Numbered from the stretch's first letter, positions 54,345 to 63,540 are shown. The stretch is DNA of 64,000 nucleotides from Mariniphaga sediminis (GCF_003573545.1 NZ_QWET01000022.1:17205-81204), one strand, 5' to 3'. A program made the numbers and translations. The notes: generated by a model from the letters alone, not told the origin.

Positions 54345-54396
54345 AGTGAGGAGTTTATAGCCATATTGGTATTTTTCAAGAAATATTTCAACATGG

Positions 54397-54427
54397 ACCT
54401 GCTCCTCGAAAAGGGCAGGTTTTTTTA
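54397..54427 (+). terminator. Attenuator terminator 1
   Basis: ACCTGC (54397-54402) pairs with GCAGGT (54415-54420), with extra CC/GG inside, followed by seven T. Upstream CCAT..ATGG (54361-54364 and 54393-54396) could form a competing antiterminator. Confidence 0.8.
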
Positions 54428-54510
54428 TTTTAAAAGAGGTGGATTTTTTTTTCGATATTGAAAAACAAAATGATGAGGGAATCTGTTGAACAAAAATTAG
54501 AATTAGTTAG

Positions 54511-54579
54511 ATGAAGAATATTCAAAATATAAATTGGTGGTGGCAGAGCAACTTTTTACAAATTCGTGAAGAGAGGTAA
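54511..54579 (+). CDS. trpL: Trp-rich leader peptide 2
   Basis: 22 codons starting MKNIQNINWWWQSN and ending REER before TAA. Three consecutive Trp codons at positions 9-11. It lies wholly downstream of attenuator 1 and upstream of attenuator 2, so it is a second, independent leader. TTGG..GGCA around the Trp codons can pair with TGCC..CCAA at about 54580-54592. Confidence 0.85.
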   Translation: MKNIQNINWWWQSNFLQIREER

Positions 54580-54600
54580 TGCCTGTTGCCAAAAAGCAGA

Positions 54601-54638
54601 AAAGCGGCTCATCGATTCACGGTGAGCCGCTTTTTTTT
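54601..54638 (+). terminator. Attenuator terminator 2
   Basis: AAAGCGGCTCA (54601-54611) pairs perfectly with TGAGCCGCTTT (54623-54633), followed by five more T. It ends about 40 bases before the trpE start. It is stronger than terminator 1. Confidence 0.88.
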
Positions 54639-54676
54639 GGAATAAGAAAAGTAGAAATAACAATAAAAATAGATAA

Positions 54677-56086
54677 ATGGAAAAGTTAAAATTTAAACCT
54701 GTAGTGCGGAAGATTCTGGCAGACACTGTTACGCCGGTGAGTATTTACCTGCGTTTACGCACACTTTACCCTAAGGCCATTCTTCTGGAAAGTTCTGACT
54801 ACCACGGAAATGAAAATGCTTACTCGTTTGTGTGTTTCAACCCAGTGGCTTTTTTTACGGTGAACAACGGGGAAGTAACCAAAGAATTTCCGGGAAGGGA
54901 AAAGGAACAATTCCGGCTTTCGAAAGAAAGAAAGTTACATACTGAACTGGATGGATTTTTCAAAACATTCGATGTAATTTCGGATGAAATCGAACTCCCT
55001 GCCAACGGGTTGTTTGGGTACATTAATTTTGATGCAGTGCAGCACTTCGAAAATATTCTGTTTTCGGCTGAAAAGAAAGAGGAGTATCAAATTCCGGAGG
55101 TGAAATACTGTTTTTACAAATATATTGTGGCCATTGACCACCACCGGAATCAAATTCACATGGTGGAAAACCTGCTTGACGGAGAAAAGTCACAAATGGA
55201 TTACATCCATCACCTGCTTATTAATCTCAATTTTTCGACGGCTAAATTTCAACCTGTAAACGGCGAAACGTCAAATATCACAGATGAAGAGTACCGGCAG
55301 ATGGTAACCAAAGGCAAGGAACATTGTTATCGGGGCGATGTGTTTCAGATTGTGCTGAGCCGTCAGTTTTCACAACAGTTCGAAGGTGATGATTTTAATG
55401 TGTACCGCTCGTTGCGCTCCATTAATCCTTCGCCTTATTTGTTTTATTTTGATTATGGAAGCTACCGTATTTTCGGTTCAAGTCCCGAGGCAGAAATTCG
55501 TATTCAGAATAACAAAGCGTATATTCATCCCATCGCCGGAACATTTAAACGTACCGGCAACGATGAGCAGGATCGTGAGCTGGCAGAAAAACTGAGCAAA
55601 GATCCGAAGGAAAATGCAGAACATGTGATGCTCGTTGATTTGGCTCGCAACGATTTGAGCCGGAATGCCGATCATGTTGTGGTTGAAACTTACCGCGAAG
55701 TACAATTTTACTCGCATGTTATTCATCTTGTTTCGCAGGTTTCGGGCAAAATTACGGATGAAACCAACCTAGTAAAAGTACTGGGTGAAACATTCCCGGC
55801 AGGTACGCTTTCCGGTGCGCCCAAATACAAAGCGATGGAGTTGATTGATAAATACGAAAACCAAAATCGTGGTTATTATGGCGGGTGCATTGGTTATCTG
55901 GGTTTTGACCGGACGGTAAACCATGCGATTATGATCCGGTCGTTTCTGAGTAAAAATAACCGGCTGTTTTACCAGGCGGGCGCCGGCATTGTGGCCGATT
56001 CGAAAGAAGAAAATGAGTTGCAGGAGGTGAACAACAAACTGGCTGCTTTGAAAAAAGCCATTGAAATGGCAAAAGAAATTAATTAG
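54677..56086 (+). CDS. trpE: Anthranilate synthase component I
   Basis: 469 residues. It uses chorismate and ammonia from TrpG to make anthranilate. Signatures are LLESSDYHGNENAYSFVCFN (the Leu-Leu-Glu-Ser feedback region that binds Trp), FQIVLSRQFS, SPYLFYFDYG, IHPIAGTFKRTGNDEQDREL, LVDLARNDLSRNAD, GTLSGAPKYKAMELIDKYE and AGAGIVADSKEENELQEVNN. The LLES element indicates that allosteric inhibition by tryptophan is kept. It is the first structural gene, under the tandem attenuators. Confidence 0.97.
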   Translation: MEKLKFKPVVRKILADTVTPVSIYLRLRTLYPKAILLESSDYHGNENAYSFVCFNPVAFFTVNNGEVTKEFPGREKEQFRLSKERKLHTELDGFFKTFDVISDEIELPANGLFGYINFDAVQHFENILFSAEKKEEYQIPEVKYCFYKYIVAIDHHRNQIHMVENLLDGEKSQMDYIHHLLINLNFSTAKFQPVNGETSNITDEEYRQMVTKGKEHCYRGDVFQIVLSRQFSQQFEGDDFNVYRSLRSINPSPYLFYFDYGSYRIFGSSPEAEIRIQNNKAYIHPIAGTFKRTGNDEQDRELAEKLSKDPKENAEHVMLVDLARNDLSRNADHVVVETYREVQFYSHVIHLVSQVSGKITDETNLVKVLGETFPAGTLSGAPKYKAMELIDKYENQNRGYYGGCIGYLGFDRTVNHAIMIRSFLSKNNRLFYQAGAGIVADSKEENELQEVNNKLAALKKAIEMAKEIN

Positions 56087-56130
56087 AAGGGAGTTCAAAG
56101 TAGTGGGTAATACGATAAAAAATAGAGACT

Positions 56131-56727
56131 ATGAAAATATTGGTTATTGATAATTACGATTCGTTCACGTACAATCTTGTGCATGCCATCAAAAAAATAT
56201 CGGGCTTGCCGGTGGACGTGTTTCGCAACGATGAAGTGAGTCTGGAGGACATTGAAAAATACGACAAAATTGTACTTTCTCCCGGTCCCGGGTTACCTGA
56301 AGAGTCGGGATTGCTTTTGGAGATTATCAAAATGTATGCTCCGAAAAAAAGTATTCTGGGGGTTTGTCTGGGGCACCAGGCCATTGGCGAAGCGTTTGGG
56401 GGAGAACTTTTTAATATGAACCGGGTGTTTCACGGAGTGGCTACACCGGTTAAACTTACCGGCAATCCGTCTGTTCTTTTTGCCGGATTACCCGGGTCGT
56501 TTGATGTGGGGCGATACCATTCATGGATTGTGAAGAAGGAAAACCTGCCCGCATGTTTTGAAATTACGAGCCTCGACGAGGAAGGGGAGATTATGTCGAT
56601 GAAACATAAAGAGCTTGATGTTGAAGGCGTCCAGTTTCATCCCGAATCGGTGCTTACTCCGTTGGGTGAAAAAATTCTGGGGAACTGGTTGGGCATGCAG
56701 AATGAACAACCGCAGTTTGAAGAATAG
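56131..56727 (+). CDS. trpG: Anthranilate synthase component II, glutamine amidotransferase
   Basis: 198 residues, class I glutaminase domain only, with no fused TrpD. The catalytic triad is visible: Cys in ILGVCLGHQAIGEAFGG, His and Glu in VEGVQFHPESVLTP. VIDNYDSFTYNLVHAI is the standard start. It supplies ammonia to TrpE. A 44-base gap separates it from trpE and 30 bases from trpD. It probably does not also serve as PabA, but that cannot be excluded. Confidence 0.96.
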   Translation: MKILVIDNYDSFTYNLVHAIKKISGLPVDVFRNDEVSLEDIEKYDKIVLSPGPGLPEESGLLLEIIKMYAPKKSILGVCLGHQAIGEAFGGELFNMNRVFHGVATPVKLTGNPSVLFAGLPGSFDVGRYHSWIVKKENLPACFEITSLDEEGEIMSMKHKELDVEGVQFHPESVLTPLGEKILGNWLGMQNEQPQFEE

Positions 56728-56757
56728 AAAAGTTTATTGAGATTAAAATGATTAGGC

Positions 56758-57744
56758 ATGAAAGAAACGTTACAATACCTTTTTGACGGAAAAACACTTT
56801 GCCGTGAACAGGCCAAAGCGAGCCTGCTGGAAGTAGGGAAAGGCATGCACAGCGAGGTGGAGTTTGCCTCGTTCCTTACTGTTTTTAAAATGCGAAGTAT
56901 TACATCTGAAGAGCTGGCCGGCTTCCGGGATGCAATGGCTGAGTTGTGCCTTGCTATCGACCTTGCAGAATATAACGTAATTGACGTGGTTGGTACCGGT
57001 GGCGACGGAAAAAATACATTTAATATTTCAACGCTGGCTTCTTTTATTATTGCCGGCGCCGGGGTAAATGTTGCAAAGCATGGTAACTACGCCGTTTCAT
57101 CCACTTCCGGTTCGTCAAATCTGCTGGAATTATTGGGATATCAGTTCAGCAATGATCCGGCAAAGCTGAAAAACGATCTCGAAAAAGGGAACTTCTGCTT
57201 TATGCACGCTCCGCTTTTCCATCCGGCAATGAAACACATTGCACCGGTTCGTCGTGCCCTGAAAGTACAGACGTTTTTTAATGTTCTGGGCCCTATGATT
57301 AATCCTTCTTTTCCCAAATACCAGTTGCTGGGAGTGAACAATGAAGAGAATTTTAACCATTACCGGAATGTATATGAGACGCTGGATGTAAATTATATTG
57401 TTGTTAACAGTAACGATGGTTACGACGAAGTTTCCTTAACAGACGACACCCATTTTGCGGGAAACAGGAAAGAGGGCTATCTTGCGCCCGCTGATTTTGG
57501 ATTTGAAAAAATTCATTCCGAAAGTATCTATGGAGGCGATTCCATTGACGAGGCAGCCCGGATCTTTATGGATGTTCTCGAAGGAAAAGGAACCCCGGAA
57601 CAAAAAAATGTTGCAATGGCAAATGCAGCCCTGGGGATCCAGGTTGTTTTTCCTGAAAAAGACTTAAAAGAATGTGTTGAAATAGCCCGTGAATCGCTGA
57701 AAAGCGGAAAGGCTTTGCAAAAACTGAAGGCGGTTATTGGATAA
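56758..57744 (+). CDS. trpD: Anthranilate phosphoribosyltransferase
   Basis: 328 residues. It transfers phosphoribose from PRPP to anthranilate. The PRPP-binding motif is VIDVVGTGGDGKNTFNISTL near residue 78, then AKHGNYAVSSTSGSSNLLEL, FMHAPLFHPAMKHIAPVRRA and NVLGPMINPSFPKYQLLGVN; the Mg site is DGYDEVSLTD. This length and order are normal. It lies 30 bases after trpG and 39 bases before trpC. Confidence 0.96.
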   Translation: MKETLQYLFDGKTLCREQAKASLLEVGKGMHSEVEFASFLTVFKMRSITSEELAGFRDAMAELCLAIDLAEYNVIDVVGTGGDGKNTFNISTLASFIIAGAGVNVAKHGNYAVSSTSGSSNLLELLGYQFSNDPAKLKNDLEKGNFCFMHAPLFHPAMKHIAPVRRALKVQTFFNVLGPMINPSFPKYQLLGVNNEENFNHYRNVYETLDVNYIVVNSNDGYDEVSLTDDTHFAGNRKEGYLAPADFGFEKIHSESIYGGDSIDEAARIFMDVLEGKGTPEQKNVAMANAALGIQVVFPEKDLKECVEIARESLKSGKALQKLKAVIG

Positions 57745-57783
57745 AAATTGCTCCTTCTCTTGGGGCAATAAAAAGAAAGAAGG

Positions 57784-58578
57784 ATGAATATACTTGATAG
57801 AATAATTGAAACCAAGAAAAATGAAGTAGCCAGCCAGAAAAGGATGGTTTCTGTTTCACAACTCAAAAAATATCCGGGATACAGGAGAAATTGCAATTCG
57901 TTAAAGGAAACGTTGCAGAAGCCAGGTTCTTCCGGGATTATTGCAGAGTTTAAGCAAAAATCGCCTTCGAAGGGGGAAATCAACTTTTCGGTAAAGGCAG
58001 AAGAGGTGACCAAAGATTACACAAATGCCGGTGCTGCTGGTTTGTCGGTTTTGACTGATTATGAATATTTTGGCGGAACACTGGCCAACCTGGCAAAAGC
58101 ACGGGAAGTGAATCCGGATATTCCCATCCTTCGAAAAGATTTTATGATTGATACGTACCAGGTGGTTGAAGCAAAGGCTTTTGGGGCTGATGTGATTCTG
58201 CTCATTGCCGCGTGCCTCGAAAAGGAAGAGGCAGAGGTGTTGGCCAAAAAGGCTAAAAGTCTGGGGTTGGAAGTACTGATGGAGGTTCATAACGAAGAAG
58301 AATTGGAAAAGTTGAATGACTTTGTAGACATTGTTGGCGTAAACAATCGCAACCTGAAAACATTTGAAGTGGATGTGGAAACATCGGTAAAACTGGCCAG
58401 GCTCATTCCCGGTCGTTTTGTGAAAATTTCGGAGAGTGGACTGGCAGGGGCCGAAACAATCCACTATTTAAGAAAGAGCGGGTTTAAAGGTTTTTTGATT
58501 GGGGAGACATTTATGAAAACTGAGAACCCGGGCAAAGCTTGTAAAAAGTTGATAGCTGAGCTGTCATTTCTAACCTGA
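57784..58578 (+). CDS. trpC: Indole-3-glycerol phosphate synthase
   Basis: 264 residues, TIM barrel. The catalytic Lys and Glu are in GIIAEFKQKSPSKGEINFSV, LRKDFMIDTYQVVEAKAFGA and LEVLMEVHNEEELEKLNDF; VGVNNRNLKTFEVDVETSVK and ISESGLAGAETIHYLRKSGF complete the site. It is unfused to TrpF. The last residues (SFLT) and the stop are encoded by the left arm of a palindromic element, see 58562-58641, suggesting the C-terminus was altered by an insertion. Confidence 0.96.
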   Translation: MNILDRIIETKKNEVASQKRMVSVSQLKKYPGYRRNCNSLKETLQKPGSSGIIAEFKQKSPSKGEINFSVKAEEVTKDYTNAGAAGLSVLTDYEYFGGTLANLAKAREVNPDIPILRKDFMIDTYQVVEAKAFGADVILLIAACLEKEEAEVLAKKAKSLGLEVLMEVHNEEELEKLNDFVDIVGVNNRNLKTFEVDVETSVKLARLIPGRFVKISESGLAGAETIHYLRKSGFKGFLIGETFMKTENPGKACKKLIAELSFLT

Positions 58579-58641
58579 GGAACGAAGGTGAGAAATCCGC
58601 TGGCTCGGAGAGATTTCGACGAAGAATGAGGAGAAATGACA
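58562..58641. repeat. 80-base palindromic element between trpC and trpF
   Basis: TGTCATTTCT (58562-58571) and AGAAATGACA (58632-58641) are exact inverted ends; an inner GAGAAATC (58590-58597) faces GATTTCG (58612-58618). It contains the trpC stop codon. It resembles intergenic palindromic repeats. Confidence 0.75.
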
Positions 58642-58696
58642 AGCCGGGAGGAGAAACCGGTTGAAAAGAATGTGACGGAAAATAAAGATTTAAACG

Positions 58697-59326
58697 ATGG
58701 TAAAATCACTTAAAATAAAAGTATGTGGAATGAAATTCACCGAAAACCGCAACGCAGTGGAGAAATTGCCGGTGGATTTGCTGGGATACATATTTTATCC
58801 GCCTTCAAAAAGATACGTCGGCGAAAATCCTGATACCGGACTTTTTGGTTCAGGAAAACCCAAAGCGGGTGTTTTTATGGATGAAAATGTTTTTGAAATG
58901 TTGGCGCTGGCTAAGAACCTGAATTTTGAATATGTTCAGCTTCACGGAAAAGAGAATCCCAAAACCTGCAAAATTATAAGAGCTCAGGGTTTGAAGGTGA
59001 TAAAAGCATTTAACCTGAATGAAGCTTTTGATTTTGCTTTGCTGAAAACGTATGAAAAAACTGTCGATTATTTTTTGTTCGACACCAAAACAAATCTTCC
59101 CGGCGGATCCGGAGAAAAATTCGACTGGTCCATTCTGGAAAAGTATGAAGGGGAGATCCCGTTTTTTTTAAGCGGAGGTATTCAGCCAGATGATGCAGAA
59201 AAAATCAGGGGACTGGACCATCGTCAGCTATTCGGCATTGATTTGAACAGCGGTTTTGAAGATGAACCGGGAGTGAAGAATATTGAAAAACTGGGAAATT
59301 TTATAAAAGAAATGAAAGCTCTCTGA
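58697..59326 (+). CDS. trpF: Phosphoribosylanthranilate isomerase
   Basis: 209 residues. The catalytic Cys is in IKVCGMKFTENRNA and the Asp in FLFDTKTNLPGGSGEKFDWS; the phosphate loop is PFFLSGGIQPDDA, followed by FGIDLNSGFEDEPGVKN. It converts N-(5-phosphoribosyl)anthranilate to CdRP. The N-terminal beta strand reads LGYIFYPPSKRYV, as in other Bacteroidota. It is a separate gene 118 bases after trpC because of the palindromic element. Confidence 0.95.
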   Translation: MVKSLKIKVCGMKFTENRNAVEKLPVDLLGYIFYPPSKRYVGENPDTGLFGSGKPKAGVFMDENVFEMLALAKNLNFEYVQLHGKENPKTCKIIRAQGLKVIKAFNLNEAFDFALLKTYEKTVDYFLFDTKTNLPGGSGEKFDWSILEKYEGEIPFFLSGGIQPDDAEKIRGLDHRQLFGIDLNSGFEDEPGVKNIEKLGNFIKEMKAL

Positions 59327-59417
59327 GTTCCGTGGAAACGTTTTTCGGGACTAAATTTATTTCTATTGCAGAGAAGGCACAGAGAACCACAAAGGAGTAA
59401 TTTAAATCAGAAGACAA

Positions 59418-60599
59418 ATGAAGTATGATGTCAATGAAAAAGGATATTACGGTGAATTTGGAGGAGCATGGATTCCCGAGATGATGTACACCAACATCGA
59501 CGAATTACGGCGTGATTACCTTGAGATAATAAAGTCGGAGGCATTTCAAAAAGAGTTTGACCAATTGCTGAAAGATTATGTAGGCAGGCCTTCGCCGCTT
59601 TACTTTGCCAGCCGGTTGTCGGAACATTATGGAACAAAAATTTTTTTAAAACGTGAAGATTTGAATCACACAGGTTCCCATAAGTTAAATAATACGGTAG
59701 GGCAGATTCTACTGGCTGAGAGATTGGGTAAAACCCGGATCATTGCAGAAACCGGCGCCGGACAACATGGGGTAGCAACTGCAACGGTTTGTGCGTTGCG
59801 GGGGGTAAAATGTGTGGTGTACATGGGGGCGCTTGATGTTTCGCGGCAGGCACCTAACGTGAAGAAAATGAAAATGCTTGGCGCCGAGGTGATTCCGGTT
59901 CACAGTGGAAATAAAACCTTAAAAGATGCTACCAATGAAGCTATGCGCGACTGGATTAACAATCCGGAGGATACTCATTACATCATCGGTTCGGTAGTGG
60001 GGCCGCATCCGTATCCCGACATGGTAGCGCGTTTCCAGTCGGTTATCAGTCGTGAGATGAGAATACAGTTGCTGGAAAAAACCGGCAGTGAATTTCCCAC
60101 CCGTGTTCTGGCCTGCGTGGGCGGGGGAAGCAATGCCGCCGGTGCATTTTATCATTATCTCGACGAAGATCTGGTAGAGTTGATTGGTGTGGAAGCGGCC
60201 GGGAAAGGAGTGGAAACAAAAGAAACGGCTGCCACCTTGCGGGTAGGAACTCCCGGTGTGCTGCATGCCAGTCGTACCATGCTCATGCAAAATGAAGATG
60301 GACAGATCACTGAACCATATTCCATTTCAGCAGGGCTGGATTATCCCGGAATCGGGCCCCTGCATTCGCATCTGTTTACAACCGGACGCGCCAAATACCT
60401 GGCTTCTACCGATGAGGAGGTGCTGGAAGCTGCTCTTCTCCTTACCCGGAAGGAGGGAATCATTCCGGCACTGGAGTCGGCACATGCACTGGCTGCACTG
60501 GACAAAATTCAGATGAAGCCGGATGATGTAAACGTAGTCAACCTTTCGGGCAGTGGGAACAAGGATATGGAAACGTACCTGGATTATTTTGGGTACTAG
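59418..60599 (+). CDS. trpB: Tryptophan synthase beta chain
   Basis: 393 residues, TrpB1 type. The PLP Lys is in NHTGSHKLNNTVGQILLAER; the phosphate-binding loop is ACVGGGSNAAGAFYHYL; AETGAGQHGVATATVCALRG and SAGLDYPGIGPLHSHL are further signatures. It condenses indole with serine. The 91-base gap after trpF contains an A/C-rich stretch resembling the CACAAAGG repeat near the mut operon. The trpA start is 137 bases downstream. Confidence 0.97.
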   Translation: MKYDVNEKGYYGEFGGAWIPEMMYTNIDELRRDYLEIIKSEAFQKEFDQLLKDYVGRPSPLYFASRLSEHYGTKIFLKREDLNHTGSHKLNNTVGQILLAERLGKTRIIAETGAGQHGVATATVCALRGVKCVVYMGALDVSRQAPNVKKMKMLGAEVIPVHSGNKTLKDATNEAMRDWINNPEDTHYIIGSVVGPHPYPDMVARFQSVISREMRIQLLEKTGSEFPTRVLACVGGGSNAAGAFYHYLDEDLVELIGVEAAGKGVETKETAATLRVGTPGVLHASRTMLMQNEDGQITEPYSISAGLDYPGIGPLHSHLFTTGRAKYLASTDEEVLEAALLLTRKEGIIPALESAHALAALDKIQMKPDDVNVVNLSGSGNKDMETYLDYFGY

Positions 60600-60735
60600 A
60601 ATACAGAGTCATGTCAGGTATCGGATTTATATTCCTGCCACCCGGTAGTTTCTGCGGAGAAAGTCTGCGCCGGATTGCCCACTTTGAGGGAAGGGAAAGA
60701 ATTAGAATATGACGCGATAATAGTAGTATCTATTA

Positions 60736-61530
60736 ATGAGAAAAAATATGCAAAACAGGATCAACACGCTTTTCGAAACAAAAAAAAGAGACATACTTTC
60801 GGTTTATTTTACGGCCGGATTTCCCCGGCTGAATGACACAGCAGAGATTATTCAGGAACTGGAAAAAAATGGTGTCGGGCTTATTGAAATTGGCATTCCT
60901 TTTTCTGACCCTACAGCCGATGGGCCCACTATTCAGCGTAGTAGTGAAACGGCTCTGAAGAACGGCATGAATGTGAAACTTCTTTTTGGCCAGTTGAAAA
61001 ATATCAGGGAAACGGTTAAAATCCCACTGATTATGATGGGGTATATTAATCCGGTATTGCAGTTCGGAGTAGAAGATTTTTGTAAAAAATGCCATGAAGT
61101 CGGTATTGATGGCCTGATTTTGCCCGACCTGCCATTGGAGGAGTTTGAGTCGCATTACAAAGAGATTTTTCAAAGAAACAACCTCCATAACATTTTGCTG
61201 ATTACGCCCCAAACCTCAGAAGCACGTATCCGGCAGATAGATGAGGCTTCCGGAGGTTTTATTTACATGGTTTCCTCAGCAGCAACAACCGGGGCGGGGA
61301 AAAAGGTGGAAGATTTTCACCGGGATTATTTTGAACGGATTCAGCAAATGAACCTGAAAAACCCGCGGTTAATTGGTTTTGGTATTTCTGACAGAGCTAC
61401 TTTTGCCAACGCCTGCCATTATGCTAGCGGGGCCATTATTGGCAGTGCGTTTATAAAAGCACTTCAAACGGGAGCTATGCTAAAAGATTCCATTCAGGAG
61501 TTCGTAAAGAGTATCCGGGACACGGAATAA
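60736..61530 (+). CDS. trpA: Tryptophan synthase alpha chain
   Basis: 264 residues; ATG 60736 is used, with ATG 60748 (MQNRINTLF) as an equally plausible start. The active-site Glu is in GLIEIGIPFSDPTADGPTIQ and the Asp in DGLILPDLPLEEFESHYKEI; the flexible loop is ISSAATTGAGKK-like VSSAATTGAGKKVEDFHR; GFGISDRATF closes the site. It cleaves indole-3-glycerol phosphate to indole for TrpB. It is the last gene of a complete trpEGDCFBA set. No terminator with a clear T tract was found right after it. Confidence 0.96.
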   Translation: MRKNMQNRINTLFETKKRDILSVYFTAGFPRLNDTAEIIQELEKNGVGLIEIGIPFSDPTADGPTIQRSSETALKNGMNVKLLFGQLKNIRETVKIPLIMMGYINPVLQFGVEDFCKKCHEVGIDGLILPDLPLEEFESHYKEIFQRNNLHNILLITPQTSEARIRQIDEASGGFIYMVSSAATTGAGKKVEDFHRDYFERIQQMNLKNPRLIGFGISDRATFANACHYASGAIIGSAFIKALQTGAMLKDSIQEFVKSIRDTE

Positions 61531-61737
61531 ACACTCTGGGAGCTCGGTAAAGTCGTTCATGTTTAAAAACAGGTTTTTGCCTCTTGGGGTATAACCGGCA
61601 ATTGCTCAACCAGATATAAAAAGACAAAATGGTGTGTTATTGTTAAGGAATGTTAAACCATATTCTAGAACATACCTTAATTCGCTTTTAGCTGTTATAT
61701 TACTAACGATTTTTGTAAAACATTAAACATTTTGGCC

Positions 61738-61929
61738 ATGCTCGATTACGCAAAAGTTATTTTACCCAAAGTGAGTTTCAGTAAACAGCTGTTCAAAAAA
61801 GAATTGGCGAAGTGCGTTCGCTGGGTGGAACCCGCTGACGTACAAGAGTTTCACGATTGGTGCTACGAGAATTTCAGAGATAAGTATCCCGATGTTCTGG
61901 AAGAAGTTTTTTCCAGCATTGCGGCGTAA
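61738..61929 (+). CDS. Small hypothetical protein, 63 aa
   Basis: From ATG 61738 (a TTG two codons upstream is less likely): MLDYAKVILPKVSFSKQLFK then KELAKCVRWVEPADVQEFHD. It is soluble, with two probable helices and aromatic residues. Many Bacteroidota carry a similar short protein as I recall, but no function is known. It is followed by a strong terminator, which supports a real gene. Spacing from trpA is about 200 bases, so it likely has its own promoter. Confidence 0.65.
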   Translation: MLDYAKVILPKVSFSKQLFKKELAKCVRWVEPADVQEFHDWCYENFRDKYPDVLEEVFSSIAA

Positions 61930-61936
61930 AAAACCA

Positions 61937-61965
61937 GGGGTGTATTTTCGGATACACCCTTTTTA
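61937..61965 (+). terminator. Intrinsic terminator, shared between convergent genes
   Basis: GGGTGTAT (61938-61945), loop TTTCGG, ATACACCC (61952-61959), then six T. It ends the 63-aa gene and lies just beyond the gltX stop. Confidence 0.85.
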
Positions 61966-61985
61966 TTTTCATTTGAAAGCGAAGC

Positions 61986-63515
61986 TTATCCTATTTTTTC
62001 TATTCCCGTTTTTATTCTGGCAATGGTTTCTTCTTTGCCAAGTATCTCGCAAATTTTAAACAAGTCAGGTCCCATATTTCCCCCAACCAGACAAAGCCTG
62101 AGCGGATTCATGATAGCGCCAAAATTCCACTCCTTTTCGTTCATAAAAGCAGAAAAGGCTTCCTTTGATGAAACGGCATTCCAGGGCTCTACTGTTTCAA
62201 ACAATTCGGCGATAGCCGATAGTTGTTCCGGAGTATTTTCCTTCCAGCGCTTTTTTACTGTTTTTTCGTCGTAAGATTCAGGCTCCGTAAAAAAGAATTT
62301 TCCCTGTTCCCAGAAATCGGAAACAAATTCACAACGTTCCTTGATTTCAGCCACCACCTTTGCCGCTTTTTCATTCGATGCAACAATGCCTTTTTCTTTC
62401 AAAAACGGTTTAAAAAGTTCTGTCAATTCATTTTCCGGCTTTTGTTGAAGGTAATGCCGGTTAAACCATTTTGCTTTTTCCGGATCGAAACGCGACCCGG
62501 ATTTTACGACCCGTTCCAGACTGAAAACCTGTGTCAGTTCTTTCAATGAGAAAAATTCCTCTTCGGTGCCGGGATTCCAACCCAGTAAGGTCAACAGGTT
62601 AATAAAAGCTTCCGGGAAGTAGCCATCTTCACGGTATCCGCGAAAAACTTCACCTGTTTTGGGATCTTTCCATTGCAGGGGAAACACCGGAAATCCCATT
62701 TTATCGCCATCCCGTTTGCTTAGTTTTCCTTTCCCCTGTGGTTTCAGGATGAGCGGCAGGTGGGCAAATTGCGGTTTGGTGTCTTCCCATCCAAACGCAC
62801 GGTAAAGTAATGCATGTAACGGAAGAGACGACAACCATTCTTCTCCCCGGATAACATGCGTAATTTGCATCAGGTGGTCGTCCACCACATTGGCCAGGTG
62901 GTATGTGGGCATTCCGTCAGACTTAAACAATACTTTGTCGTCGAGGCTTTTTGTGGTATTGAATGTTACACTTCCGCGGATAATGTCATTTTCAGTAACA
63001 TCTTCGTCTTCCGGCATTTTGAAGCGGATTACATACGCTTCGCCTGAAGCTATTTTTTGCTGCACTTCTTCCGGAGAAAGATTGAGTGAGTTGTTGAGCT
63101 TCTTTCGTGTTGCTATTCCGTACGAAAAAGTTTCTTTATTCGATTCTGCTTCCAGACGAAGCTTTTCAATTTCCTCCGGGGTATCGAAAGCAATGTATGC
63201 CCAGCCTGATTCTACCAGTTGGTTGGCGTATTCTTTATACAAATCTTTGCGTTCGCTTTGACGGTAGGGCCCAAATTCACCACCTATTCCGGGGCCTTCG
63301 TCGGGAACCAGGCCGCACCATTTCAGGCTTTCCACGATGTATTCCTCGGCGCCCGGTACAAACCGGGTCTGGTCAGTATCTTCAATGCGCAGAAGAAAAT
63401 CGCCTCCCTGCTTTTTTGCAAAAAGATAATTAAATAAAGCGGTGCGGACTCCTCCAATATGAAGCGGTCCTGTTGGACTCGGGGCAAAACGTACCCGTAC
63501 TTTCGAATGGTTCAT
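61986..63515 (-). CDS. gltX: Glutamyl-tRNA synthetase
   Basis: 509 residues, class I synthetase. The HIGH-equivalent is RFAPSPTGPLHIGGVRTALF at the N-terminus; LLRIEDTDQTR follows; the KMSKS-equivalent is GKLSKRDGDKMGFPVFPLQW near residue 265. The C-terminal anticodon-binding part is complete. It charges tRNA-Glu; whether it also charges tRNA-Gln cannot be decided here. The start at 63515 is supported by the -7 box TATATTTG 26 bases upstream. It is a single gene, opposite in direction to the trp operon. Confidence 0.97.
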   Translation of the reverse strand: MNHSKVRVRFAPSPTGPLHIGGVRTALFNYLFAKKQGGDFLLRIEDTDQTRFVPGAEEYIVESLKWCGLVPDEGPGIGGEFGPYRQSERKDLYKEYANQLVESGWAYIAFDTPEEIEKLRLEAESNKETFSYGIATRKKLNNSLNLSPEEVQQKIASGEAYVIRFKMPEDEDVTENDIIRGSVTFNTTKSLDDKVLFKSDGMPTYHLANVVDDHLMQITHVIRGEEWLSSLPLHALLYRAFGWEDTKPQFAHLPLILKPQGKGKLSKRDGDKMGFPVFPLQWKDPKTGEVFRGYREDGYFPEAFINLLTLLGWNPGTEEEFFSLKELTQVFSLERVVKSGSRFDPEKAKWFNRHYLQQKPENELTELFKPFLKEKGIVASNEKAAKVVAEIKERCEFVSDFWEQGKFFFTEPESYDEKTVKKRWKENTPEQLSAIAELFETVEPWNAVSSKEAFSAFMNEKEWNFGAIMNPLRLCLVGGNMGPDLFKICEILGKEETIARIKTGIEKIG

Positions 63516-63540
63516 TGCAGTTGCATTTCAAAAATTTCTG

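Noticed and set aside
54155..54640. T-box or TRAP site controlling trp
   Set aside because: No T-box core or run of GAG/TAG triplets was seen; the two Trp leader peptides explain the region better.
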